Below, piece by piece: positions 6,069 to 12,523 of a stretch of DNA of 33,240 bases; the first letter of the stretch is position 1, and the number at the start of each line of letters is the position of its first letter. The position numbers and the translations under genes are program-made. Source of the stretch: JAMIFN01 sp035906235 (lineage in GTDB: Bacteria; Pseudomonadota; Gammaproteobacteria; Burkholderiales; Burkholderiaceae_C); NCBI GenBank assembly GCA_035906235.1, contig JAMIFN010000095.1:1-33240 (forward strand), written 5' to 3'. The notes beneath the pieces were generated by a model. That model was not told the DNA's origin and ran no database searches. It saw nothing but the letters and a program-made list of their open reading frames with translations.

Positions 6069-7607
6069 ATGAGTACCAAAAAACCTGCAACCAAAACTAC
6101 TAAAAAAGTAGCTGCTCAGGCAGCATCTGCGCCAGAAAATGCCAAAATAGCTGCTAAAAATGGCCCTAAAAAAGTGGTCTTGGCTTACTCTGGTGGTTTG
6201 GACACTTCCATCATCTTGAAATGGCTGCAAGACGAATACGGCTGCGAAGTCGTCACCTTTACCGCCGATTTGGGTCAGGGCGAAGAGATCGAGCCCGCGC
6301 GCGCCAAAGCCCTGAAGATGGGCATCAAAAAAGAAAACATCTTTATCGAAGACCTGCGCGAAGAATTTGTGCGCGATTTCGTCTTCCCTATGTTCCGCGC
6401 CAACGCCCTGTACGAAGGCGAATACCTGCTGGGCACATCTATCGCGCGCCCCTTGATTGCCAAACGACTGGTAGAAATCGCCAAAAAAACCGGTGGCGAC
6501 GCCATCAGCCACGGCGCTACGGGCAAGGGCAATGACCAAGTGCGTTTTGAACTCGGCGCTTACGCCCTGATGCCCAATGTCAAAGTGATTGCACCTTGGC
6601 GCGAATGGGATTTGCTCAGCCGCGAAAAGCTGCTGGCTTATGCTGATAAACACGGCATCCCCGTCGATTTCAAAAAACGCAAAGGCGGCGGCGCGCCCTA
6701 CAGCATGGATGCCAATTTGCTGCACATCAGCTACGAAGGCGGCGTGCTGGAAGACCCCGATTTCGCCCCTGAAGACGATATGTGGCGCTGGACGAAAAGC
6801 CCAGAAAAAGCGCTGGCCAAACCGCAAATCATCGAGCTGACTTATGCCCGTGGCGATGTGGTGGCCATTGATGGCAAAAAACTCAGCCCCGCGCAAGTGC
6901 TGACCCTGCTGAACAAAATCGGGGGCGAGCACGGCATCGGCCGCTTAGACAAAGTGGAAAACCGCTTTGTGGGCATGAAAAGCCGTGGCTGCTACGAAAC
7001 CCCAGGCGGCACGATTTTGCTGGCCGGCCACCGCGCGATTGAATCGATCACGCTGGACCGCGAAGTGCTGGCGCTCAAAGACGATTTGATGCCGCGCTAT
7101 GCCCGCATGATCTACAACGGTTTCTGGTTCAGCCCAGAGCGTGAATTGCTGCAAAAGCTGATCGACGAATCGCAAACCACCGTCAATGGCACGGTTAAAT
7201 TGAAACTGTTCAAGGGCGGCATCACCGTGGTGGGCCGCAGCAGCCCAGACAGCCTGTTTGACGCCAAAATTTCGACTTTTGAAGACGACAACGGCGCTTA
7301 CGACCAAGCTGATGCAGGCGGTTTTATCAAACTCAACGCCCTGCGTCTGCGCATTGCTGCCAATAAAAAAGCGGCAGATGCCCAAAAAGGTGCAAAAAAA
7401 GCCGCGCCCAAAGCCCCCGCTAAAACCCTAGCCCAGCCTGCTGCGCAAGCCGCCGCTAAACCTGCCGCTAAACCTGCCGCTAAACCTGCCGCTAAACCTG
7501 CCGCTAAACCTGCCGCGAAAGCGACAAAGCCGGTTGCAAAAACGGCAGCTAAGCCCGCAGCGCCAGCAGCCGCCAAGCCCGTAGCCAAAAAAACCGCAAA
7601 GAAATAA
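6069..7607 (+). CDS. argG: Argininosuccinate synthase with Lys/Ala/Pro-rich N- and C-terminal extensions
   Basis: The enzyme joins citrulline and aspartate using ATP in arginine synthesis. The catalytic body begins at about residue 34 with KKVVLAYSGGLDTSIILKWL (ATP-binding SGGLDTS) and includes GEYLLGTSIARPLIAKRLVE, SHGATGKGNDQVRFE and SRGCYETPGGTILLAGHRAI. It ends near residue 430 (LNALRLRIAANKK). The family is usually about 400-415 aa; this one is 512. About 33 residues precede the body and about 80 follow it, the latter made of AAKP repeats ending PVAKKTAKK, like a histone H1 tail. The ATG at 6069 has AAGG upstream; no in-frame ATG lies between the extension and the body. The N-terminal extension contains a 15-base match to the window's dispersed repeat. 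ppnP follows after 3 bases. Confidence 0.96.
   Translation: MSTKKPATKTTKKVAAQAASAPENAKIAAKNGPKKVVLAYSGGLDTSIILKWLQDEYGCEVVTFTADLGQGEEIEPARAKALKMGIKKENIFIEDLREEFVRDFVFPMFRANALYEGEYLLGTSIARPLIAKRLVEIAKKTGGDAISHGATGKGNDQVRFELGAYALMPNVKVIAPWREWDLLSREKLLAYADKHGIPVDFKKRKGGGAPYSMDANLLHISYEGGVLEDPDFAPEDDMWRWTKSPEKALAKPQIIELTYARGDVVAIDGKKLSPAQVLTLLNKIGGEHGIGRLDKVENRFVGMKSRGCYETPGGTILLAGHRAIESITLDREVLALKDDLMPRYARMIYNGFWFSPERELLQKLIDESQTTVNGTVKLKLFKGGITVVGRSSPDSLFDAKISTFEDDNGAYDQADAGGFIKLNALRLRIAANKKAADAQKGAKKAAPKAPAKTLAQPAAQAAAKPAAKPAAKPAAKPAAKPAAKATKPVAKTAAKPAAPAAAKPVAKKTAKK
6109..6123 (+). repeat. Dispersed-repeat core inside argG (copy B, short)
   Basis: TAGCTGCTCAGGCAG is an exact match to the element core, preceded by ACTACT and an A-run as in the ribD copy. 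It is read in the same frame as in ribD (VAAQAA here, IAAQAG there). No right arm is visible. Because the surrounding protein is low-complexity Lys/Ala, chance cannot be excluded. Confidence 0.5.
7452..7511 (+). repeat. Five perfect 12-bp tandem repeats in the argG tail
   Basis: The unit GCCGCTAAACCT is repeated five times without change, followed by a decayed unit (GCCGCGAAA). Each unit encodes Ala-Ala-Lys-Pro. Perfect units of a multiple of three bases can expand or contract by slippage without breaking the frame, so tail length may vary between strains. Confidence 0.95.
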
Positions 7608-7610
7608 ACC

Positions 7611-7928
7611 ATGACGACCGATACCCTGAGCCCCGTCACCCTAACGACCAAAGCCAATGTTTACTTTGATGGCAAATGCGTCAGCCACAGCTTTACCACC
7701 GCCAGTGGCGAGAAAAAATCGGTGGGCGTGGTGCTGCCCGCAACGCTGAATTTCGGCACCGCAGCGGCTGAAATCATGGAATGCGTGGCCGGCAGCTGCC
7801 GCTACCGCTTAAAAGACAGCGCCGAGTGGAAAACCGCCCATGCGGGCGAGTCTTTCCACATCCCTGCCAACTCGTCTTTTGATATCGAAGTGGCCGAGGC
7901 TTTTCACTACATCTGCCATTACGCTTAG
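7611..7928 (+). CDS. ppnP: Pyrimidine/purine nucleoside phosphorylase PpnP (DUF1255, YaiE)
   Basis: The product is 105 aa, a single small cupin barrel. Diagnostic segments are ANVYFDGKCVSHSF, KSVGVVLPATLNFGT, EIMECVAGSCRYRL and GESFHIPANSSFDIEV. Members of this family split a broad range of nucleosides with phosphate into base and ribose-1-phosphate. The ATG at 7611 lies 3 bases after the argG stop, so the gene is very likely translated from the argG mRNA. No functional link between the two is obvious. Confidence 0.93.
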   Translation: MTTDTLSPVTLTTKANVYFDGKCVSHSFTTASGEKKSVGVVLPATLNFGTAAAEIMECVAGSCRYRLKDSAEWKTAHAGESFHIPANSSFDIEVAEAFHYICHYA

Positions 7929-8240
7929 GGAACATCTGCACACCCCATTTCGGCGCTGGCACCTCACCATCAGGGGCAGGCTACTTTTTGTTCAAAAAAC
8001 TCACCAGAACGCCCCCTATGGCTCGTTTTTTGGCCTTGTGTCCCATCCTGATGGCAGAGCGCCAGCATCCCAAAAGGGTTATGCAGAGGCTCCTTAAGGC
8101 AAAAGTTTCGTTATGGAATTTGCAGAACTTCATTCTTATTTGCCTTGTGGCGAGAGTGCGGCTTTGCAGTTCGGTGCTATGGTTATCCAGAGCCCATTGC
8201 TCTGCCTCTTTGATTCAACACTCCCAAAAGGAAAATCATC
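7929..8240. other. 312-base gap between ppnP and the small secreted protein gene
   Basis: No recognised gene is present. The stretch holds an inverted pair AAGGCAAA / TTTGCCTT (about 8096-8103 and 8140-8147) and one small frame from ATG 8113 whose stop (8242-8244) overlaps the ATG of the next gene. A purine-rich AAAAGGAAAA (8226-8235) serves as ribosome-binding site for the gene at 8241. No clear promoter hexamers stand out. Confidence 0.5.
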
Positions 8241-8561
8241 ATGAAATTGCAAAAACTCTGCGTTGCTTCCGCTTTCTTTGCTACTGGTTTGGCTTTTGCT
8301 GCCACGGCAGCTACGCCTCATATCGATGCGGTGCAGACCAAACAAGCTGCCCGCATTGAGCAAGGTGTTGCCAGTGGTGAACTGACACAAAAAGAAGCAG
8401 CGCATCTGGATAAGCAGCAAAACCGTATTGCCGAACATGAAGGCATGGCCAAAGCCGATGGCAAAGTCACGAAAAAAGAGCGTATGCAGCTGCACCGCCA
8501 ACAACGCCGTGCTAGCCACGCTATCCACCACCAAAAACACGATAAACAAAAAGCCAAATAA
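8241..8561 (+). CDS. Small secreted basic protein of unknown function
   Basis: The product is 106 aa. Residues 1-23 form a classic signal peptide (MKLQKLCVASAFFATGLAFA, cleavage near ATA-AT). The mature part is highly charged and helical: RIEQGVASGELTQKEAAHLD followed by RIAEHEGMAKADGKVTKKER, then a His/Lys-rich tail. The two halves each have a helix, a short GxLTxxE/GxVTxxE turn and a second helix, so it looks like an internal duplication. Similar small periplasmic proteins occur in Burkholderiales, but I know no function. AAAAGGA is a strong ribosome-binding site. A terminator follows, so it is probably transcribed alone. Confidence 0.75.
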   Translation: MKLQKLCVASAFFATGLAFAATAATPHIDAVQTKQAARIEQGVASGELTQKEAAHLDKQQNRIAEHEGMAKADGKVTKKERMQLHRQQRRASHAIHHQKHDKQKAK

Positions 8562-8619
8562 TGCTGGGCTACTGCCAGCAGCTGCGCTGCAGCGCCTAGA
8601 GGCAAGCAGCAGGCACAAC

Positions 8620-8663
8620 AACGGCTACACTCGAGATTGAACTCGGGAGTAGCCGTTTTGTTT
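8620..8663 (+). terminator. Strong terminator hairpin that also covers the next gene's ribosome-binding site
   Basis: A 16-bp stem (arms 8620-8635 and 8642-8657; AACGGCTAC pairs with GTAGCCGTT, continued by CTCGAG-like pairing with one mismatch and one wobble) is followed by TTTTGTTT. It lies 58 bases after the stop of the secreted protein gene. GGGAG at 8645-8649, the likely ribosome-binding site of the following small membrane protein, lies within the right arm. Confidence 0.8.
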
Positions 8664-8918
8664 ATTCATCTCATCGTCATCGCTTGGATTTTTGTGGCCT
8701 TGTTAGTGGCAGTAGCCGAAGCTGCTGCGCCTAATGGCACCGTGCTGGGTGCCATTTTTACGTTTTTGGGTTGGGGCGTGATTCCGCTATCCATCGTGGT
8801 GTATATCTTGGCCACGCCCATGCGCCGCGCCAAACGCCGTGCGCAAGAGCAAACGCTAGAACAAAACCTCAAAGCGCCTGCCACCAGCCCTAACCCCGAG
8901 GAAACCGACCATGCGTGA
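8658..8918 (+). CDS. Small membrane protein of unknown function
   Basis: The product has about 86 aa, with two hydrophobic segments (FIHLIVIAWIFVALLVAVAE and the segment around LGWGVIPLSIVVYILATP) and a basic cytoplasmic tail (MRRAKRRAQEQ). I do not recognise a named family. The start is uncertain: TTG at 8658 has GGGAG 8 bases upstream; a TTG at 8637 would add seven residues but lies in the loop of a terminator hairpin. The stop overlaps the yceH ATG by 8 bases, so the two are translationally coupled and probably share a transcript. Confidence 0.6.
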   Translation: MFIHLIVIAWIFVALLVAVAEAAAPNGTVLGAIFTFLGWGVIPLSIVVYILATPMRRAKRRAQEQTLEQNLKAPATSPNPEETDHA

Positions 8919-9645
8919 ACTCAGCGCCATAGAAGCCCGCGTACTGGGCACCCTGATGGAAAAAGCCCGCACCGTGCCCGATAGCTACCCGCTGTCGATC
9001 AACAGTTTGCTATCAGGCTGCAACCAAAAAACCAGCCGCGAACCCTTGATGGAAATCGATGAGGCGCAAGCACAAGACGCCTTAAACGGCCTGCGCAGCC
9101 TGAGTTTGGTGTTTGAGGCCACGGGCGCGCGTGTAGCGCGGTATGAACACAACAGCCAACGCGGTTTGGCAGTGGATGAAGCCCAAGCCGTGCTGCTGGG
9201 TTTGCTGATGCTGCGTGGGGCGCAAACCCCGGCCGAGCTGCGCAGCAATGCGGATCGTTGGTACAAATTTGCCGACAGCGCTGCTGTGGAAGCCGTGCTG
9301 CAGACGCTGAAAACGCGGGGCGATGAAGGCGGCGCGGCCTATGTGGCGTTGCTGCCCAAAGCCCCGGGCGCGCGCGAGGCGCGTTGGGTGCATTTGCTTT
9401 GCGGCATGCCCGATATCAGCCAACTGCCCGCGCACAGCGGCGGAGCGGCAGATGAGGCCAGTTTGCTTGCCCGTGTTACCACCTTGGAGGCACGCGCCTT
9501 GCTGCAAGAGACGCGCATGGCTGCTTTGCAAGCGCAGCTGGCGGCTTTGTGCACGCAATTGGGCATCGCTACTGATGCGGCTTTGGCTGCGGATTTGGCG
9601 CAAGAATCTGCGAGCCTAGCCCCTGAAGTCGATAGGCTGGTTTGA
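8911..9645 (+). CDS. yceH: YceH-family (DUF480, UPF0502) protein
   Basis: The product is 244 aa, slightly longer than the usual 210-220. The N-terminus MRELSAIEARVLGTLMEKAR and then PDSYPLSINSLLSGCNQKTS are diagnostic for DUF480 (PF04337), a tandem winged-helix fold. The second winged helix covers AVLLGLLMLRGAQTPAELRS. The C-terminal 70 residues are Ala/Gln-rich and probably coiled-coil. Function is unknown; the fold suggests nucleic-acid binding. GAGGAAA precedes the ATG at 8911, which overlaps the end of the small membrane protein gene. Confidence 0.92.
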   Translation: MRELSAIEARVLGTLMEKARTVPDSYPLSINSLLSGCNQKTSREPLMEIDEAQAQDALNGLRSLSLVFEATGARVARYEHNSQRGLAVDEAQAVLLGLLMLRGAQTPAELRSNADRWYKFADSAAVEAVLQTLKTRGDEGGAAYVALLPKAPGAREARWVHLLCGMPDISQLPAHSGGAADEASLLARVTTLEARALLQETRMAALQAQLAALCTQLGIATDAALAADLAQESASLAPEVDRLV

Positions 9646-9743
9646 GCTGTCATGCCATTGACTTTTGGTTCATAGAAAATGCGGCCTTTTGTGCGCGGCT
9701 TTGATGCTGGGAGTACATCGTATGTCGATAAGAGAGGAAAACC

Positions 9744-10673
9744 GTGGCCTTAGACCCCGTATTCGCCGTGATTGATTTGGGCTCCAACAGCTTTCGTTTA
9801 GAGCTTTCCACCATGACTAAAGGCAAGTTCAAGCGCTTGGCCTATCACAAAGAAACCGTGCGCTTGGGCGGCGGTTTGGACGCTGAAAAAAACCTCAGCC
9901 CTGCCGCTTTAGATAAAGGTCTGGCCTGCCTGCGCCAATTTGCCCAAGTGCTGGCGCAAGCGCAGCCGCACTATGTGCGTGCCATTGCCACGCAAACTCT
10001 GCGCGAGGCGAAAAATGCGGCGGTGTTCGCCCAAGAAGCCGAGGCGATTTTGGGTTGCCCCATGGAGATCATCAGCGGGCGTGAAGAGGCGCGTTTGATT
10101 TACCAGGGCGTGTCTTCGCGCCTGCCACTCAGCAGCGAGCAGCGTTTGGTGATGGATATTGGCGGGCGTTCGACCGAAATCATCAGCGGGCAGGGTGGGG
10201 CGGCGCGGGTGGCCGAGTCTTTCCCTATCGGTTCGGTTTCTATGTCGCAGCAGTTTTTTCCAGAGGGGCGCCTGAATAAAACGGCGTTTGCAGCTGCCCA
10301 GCGCGGTGCGCAAAGCATCTTAGGGGATTTGCTGGTGCTCTACCCTAAACGAGATTGGACGCTGGCCTATGGTTCGGCCGGCACCACCAGCGCCGTGGCC
10401 GATATTTTGCAGGCTGCAGGTTTTGCGACCGATGCCGTCAGCCTAGAGGGGTTGGACTGGCTAGAGGCGCAAATGCTGCAAGCAGGTAGCAGCGCTGAGT
10501 TGCAATTGCCTGGTCTGAAAGAAGACCGCCGCCCCGTGCTAGGCGGTGGTTTTGCCACCCTGCGTGCTTTGTTTAGCGCGTTGGATATCACTGAGCTGAA
10601 AATCGTCAGCGGCGCACTGCGTCACGGCGTGTTGCAAGAACTGTTGAAAAGCTCGGTGGTTCCCGCGCTGTAA
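9744..10673 (+). CDS. Short Ppx/GppA-family phosphatase (exopolyphosphatase-like)
   Basis: The 309-aa product has the ASKHA-fold Ppx/GppA domain. It shows FAVIDLGSNSFRLELS (phosphate loop 1), ATQTLREAKNAAVF, EIISGREEARLIYQGV, VMDIGGRSTEIISG (phosphate loop 2) and AYGSAGTTSAVADIL. Members release phosphate from polyphosphate or convert pppGpp to ppGpp. Most proteobacterial Ppx proteins are about 490-510 aa with a C-terminal HD-like domain; that domain is absent, and a natural stop is followed by a terminator, so this is a short form rather than a sequencing truncation. The start is GTG at 9744 with AGAGAGG upstream. Whether it acts on polyphosphate or pppGpp cannot be told. Confidence 0.88.
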   Translation: MALDPVFAVIDLGSNSFRLELSTMTKGKFKRLAYHKETVRLGGGLDAEKNLSPAALDKGLACLRQFAQVLAQAQPHYVRAIATQTLREAKNAAVFAQEAEAILGCPMEIISGREEARLIYQGVSSRLPLSSEQRLVMDIGGRSTEIISGQGGAARVAESFPIGSVSMSQQFFPEGRLNKTAFAAAQRGAQSILGDLLVLYPKRDWTLAYGSAGTTSAVADILQAAGFATDAVSLEGLDWLEAQMLQAGSSAELQLPGLKEDRRPVLGGGFATLRALFSALDITELKIVSGALRHGVLQELLKSSVVPAL

Positions 10674-10697
10674 AACGAGGCTTAGAAAGCGCATGAA

Positions 10698-10721
10698 AAA
10701 AGCCCCATTGCTGGGGCTTTT
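10698..10721. terminator. Bidirectional terminator between the ppx-like gene and asd
   Basis: AAAAGCCCC (10698-10706) pairs perfectly with GGGGCTTTT (10713-10721) around a six-base loop. A-runs on the left and T-runs on the right allow termination in both directions, as expected between these convergent genes. Confidence 0.85.
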
Positions 10722-10751
10722 GCTTGCGAGGCCATGCATGGGCCATGCAGT

Positions 10752-11894
10752 TTAGGCATCTAACAGGATGCGCAGCATGCGGCGCAGGGGCTCGGCTGCC
10801 CCCCAGAGCAATTGATCGCCCACGGTAAACGCGCCCACATATTCAGGCCCCATGGCCAGTTTGCGGATACGGCCGACAGGGATTTGCAGCGTGCCCGTCA
10901 CGGCCACAGGCGTCAAATCGGTGATGGTGGCTTCGCGCGTGTTGGGCACGACTTTGGCCCAGGGATTGTCGGCGGCGATCATGGCCTCAATATCGGCCGT
11001 GGGCACATCTTTTTTCAGCTTAAAGGTCAATGCCTGGCTGTGGCAGCGCATGGCGCCTACGCGCACGCAAAAACCGTCAACAGGGATGGCTGCAGTGCCA
11101 AAACCTTCACCCTGGCCAAGGATTTTGTTGGTCTCGGCCATGCCTTTCCATTCTTCTTTGGATTGGCCATTGCCCAGGTCTTTGTCGATCCAAGGAATCA
11201 GCGAGCCGCCCAGGGGTACGCCAAAGTTTTTGGTTTCGCCATCGCTCAGGCTGCGTTGCTTGTCGATGACCATGCGGTCGATTTCCAAAATCGCGCTTTT
11301 CGGGTCGTCCAGCAGGGATTTAACCGTGGCGTTGAGCGTGCCGTACTGCGTCAGCAGTTCGCGCATATGCTGCGCGCCGCCGCCCGATGCGGCTTGGTAG
11401 GTTTGCGTGCTCATCCACTCAACCAAGCCAGCCTTATAGAGCGCGCCCACGCCGATCAGCATGCAGCTGACGGTGCAATTGCCACCCACCCAGTTTTTGC
11501 CGCCAGCGGCCAGCGCGTTTTTGATGACGGGCATATTCACGGGGTCAAGCACGATGACGGCGTCTTTTTCCATGCGCAGCGATGATGCTGCATCAATCCA
11601 ATGCCCATTCCAGCCCGCTGCCCGCAGCTTGGGGTAAACCTCGTTGGTGTAGTCACCGCCTTGGGCCGTGAGGATGATGTCGCATTTTTTCAGCGCTTCG
11701 ATATCGTGTGCGTCTTTCAGCTTGCTTTCGTTTTTGGCCATGGCAGGCGCTTGGCCGCCAGCATTGCTGGTGGAGAAAAACACGGGCTCGATCAGGGCGA
11801 AATCCCCCTCGGCCTGCATACGATCCATCAAAACCGAGCCGACCATGCCGCGCCAGCCGACCAAACCCACCAGATTGCCTACTTTATTGGCCAT
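10752..11894 (-). CDS. asd: Aspartate-semialdehyde dehydrogenase
   Basis: The 380-aa enzyme reduces aspartyl phosphate with NADPH to aspartate semialdehyde, the branch point to threonine, methionine, lysine and diaminopimelate. It has the N-terminal nucleotide loop VGLVGWRGMVGSVLMDRM, the catalytic cysteine in GGNCTVSCMLIG, YQAASGGGAQHMRELL and the substrate arginine/histidine region VRVGAMRCHSQALTFKL. Length is typical of the proteobacterial class. AGGCGG precedes the ATG at 11892-11894. Together with thrC and dapA it is one of three aspartate-family genes here, though they are not an operon. A copy of the dispersed repeat lies just upstream. Confidence 0.97.
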   Translation of the reverse strand: MANKVGNLVGLVGWRGMVGSVLMDRMQAEGDFALIEPVFFSTSNAGGQAPAMAKNESKLKDAHDIEALKKCDIILTAQGGDYTNEVYPKLRAAGWNGHWIDAASSLRMEKDAVIVLDPVNMPVIKNALAAGGKNWVGGNCTVSCMLIGVGALYKAGLVEWMSTQTYQAASGGGAQHMRELLTQYGTLNATVKSLLDDPKSAILEIDRMVIDKQRSLSDGETKNFGVPLGGSLIPWIDKDLGNGQSKEEWKGMAETNKILGQGEGFGTAAIPVDGFCVRVGAMRCHSQALTFKLKKDVPTADIEAMIAADNPWAKVVPNTREATITDLTPVAVTGTLQIPVGRIRKLAMGPEYVGAFTVGDQLLWGAAEPLRRMLRILLDA

Positions 11895-11920
11895 TTTTAC
11901 CGCCTATATACCCAAGGTGA

Positions 11921-11978
11921 AATAATATGATTTTGATAGCTGCTCAGGCAGGTTTTACGGCCTAAACAGCGAAAAACA
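11921..11978 (+). repeat. Dispersed hairpin element, copy C
   Basis: Upstream of asd. Left part ATTTTGATAGCT, linker GCTCAGGCAGG, right part GTTTTACG / CGAAAAAC forming a stem with one mismatch around GCCTAAACAG. It lies between the asd start (11894) and the H-NS gene terminator. This copy has the exact 21-base core found inside ribD. Confidence 0.85.
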
Positions 11979-12081
11979 GTGTAAAAAATATGCTGGATGC
12001 CCCGCTGCTTTGAGCCGCTAAGTCAGACCAGAAGCGGCAATTTTACGCTGCAGTGCAGCATTGCTTGTCATGCGGGCGTAA

Positions 12082-12109
12082 AAAAACCGCCATCTTTATG
12101 GCGGTTTTT
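12082..12109 (-). terminator. Intrinsic terminator of the H-NS-type gene
   Basis: AAAAACCGCCAT and ATGGCGGTTTTT form a perfect 12-bp stem around a four-base loop (12094-12097), 17 bases past the stop of the minus-strand gene. A/T runs on both sides give a terminator for either strand. Confidence 0.9.
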
Positions 12110-12126
12110 ACAGCTGGGCAGTGCGA

Positions 12127-12447
12127 TTAAATCAAGAAAGATGCTTTGCTCTTGCCGGCAGCAATGGCAGCGGCTAACCAGCGGGGTTGTTTGCCGCGGC
12201 CAGTCCAGGTGTTGTCGGGGTTTTGTGGGTCGCGGTATTTAGGCGCAACGCTGGCGCGGGCGTCACCAGGGGCCTTGCGCGGAGCTGCAGCGTTGGCTGA
12301 TAAACCCAGCTCGCGAGCGGTTAAAGCAAAATCGGCAATGATTTTCTTGGCATTTTTAATTGCCTCAGCGCGCTGCGATTGCAGGGCTTGTTCAATTTGA
12401 GAATTCAGCGCGTCGCGCTGGGCTTTCAATTGGTCGATATTTTGCAT
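12127..12447 (-). CDS. H-NS family DNA-binding protein (beta-proteobacterial short type)
   Basis: The 106-aa nucleoid protein has an N-terminal coiled coil for dimerisation (MQNIDQLKAQRDALNSQIEQ to about residue 50), a flexible Ala/Pro linker, and the C-terminal H-NS domain YRDPQNPDNTWTGRGKQPRW (about 70-95). TWTGRGKQP holds the AT-hook-like loop that reads the minor groove of AT-rich DNA. The family silences horizontally acquired, AT-rich genes. The gene has its own promoter (-10 at 12490-12495), an AAAAGGA ribosome-binding site and a terminator, so it is a single-gene unit. Confidence 0.93.
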   Translation of the reverse strand: MQNIDQLKAQRDALNSQIEQALQSQRAEAIKNAKKIIADFALTARELGLSANAAAPRKAPGDARASVAPKYRDPQNPDNTWTGRGKQPRWLAAAIAAGKSKASFLI

Positions 12448-12489
12448 GGTATAGATATCCTTTTAAATAAGGCTGGAACAGCGCGGGCG

Positions 12490-12495
12490 ATTATA
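12490..12495 (-). promoter_or_regulatory. -10 box of the H-NS-type gene promoter
   Basis: On the minus strand a perfect TATAAT lies 42 bases before the ATG. The -35 region (CTTTAA, 16-base spacing) is poor. The upstream DNA is AT-rich with a TTTGTTTACAAATAAA stretch, a plausible site for H-NS self-regulation. Confidence 0.5.
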
Positions 12496-12523
12496 GGGTG
12501 TAAATTGCCAGTTAAAGATTTAT

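Noticed and set aside
5730..6932. Long open frame on the minus strand opposite the DUF1624 gene and argG (about 400 codons)
   Set aside because: It is antisense to well-conserved argG codons, has biased low-complexity composition and no family resemblance; it arises from codon bias in a GC-rich gene.
7452..7511. Idea that the AAACCTGCC units in the argG tail derive from the dispersed element (which contains AAAACCTGCC on its other strand)
   Set aside because: The shared stretch is only about nine bases and the tail units are better explained by simple 12-bp tandem expansion.
10812..11585. Plus-strand open frame opposite asd
   Set aside because: Antisense to the conserved asd body, with no ribosome-binding site or family features.
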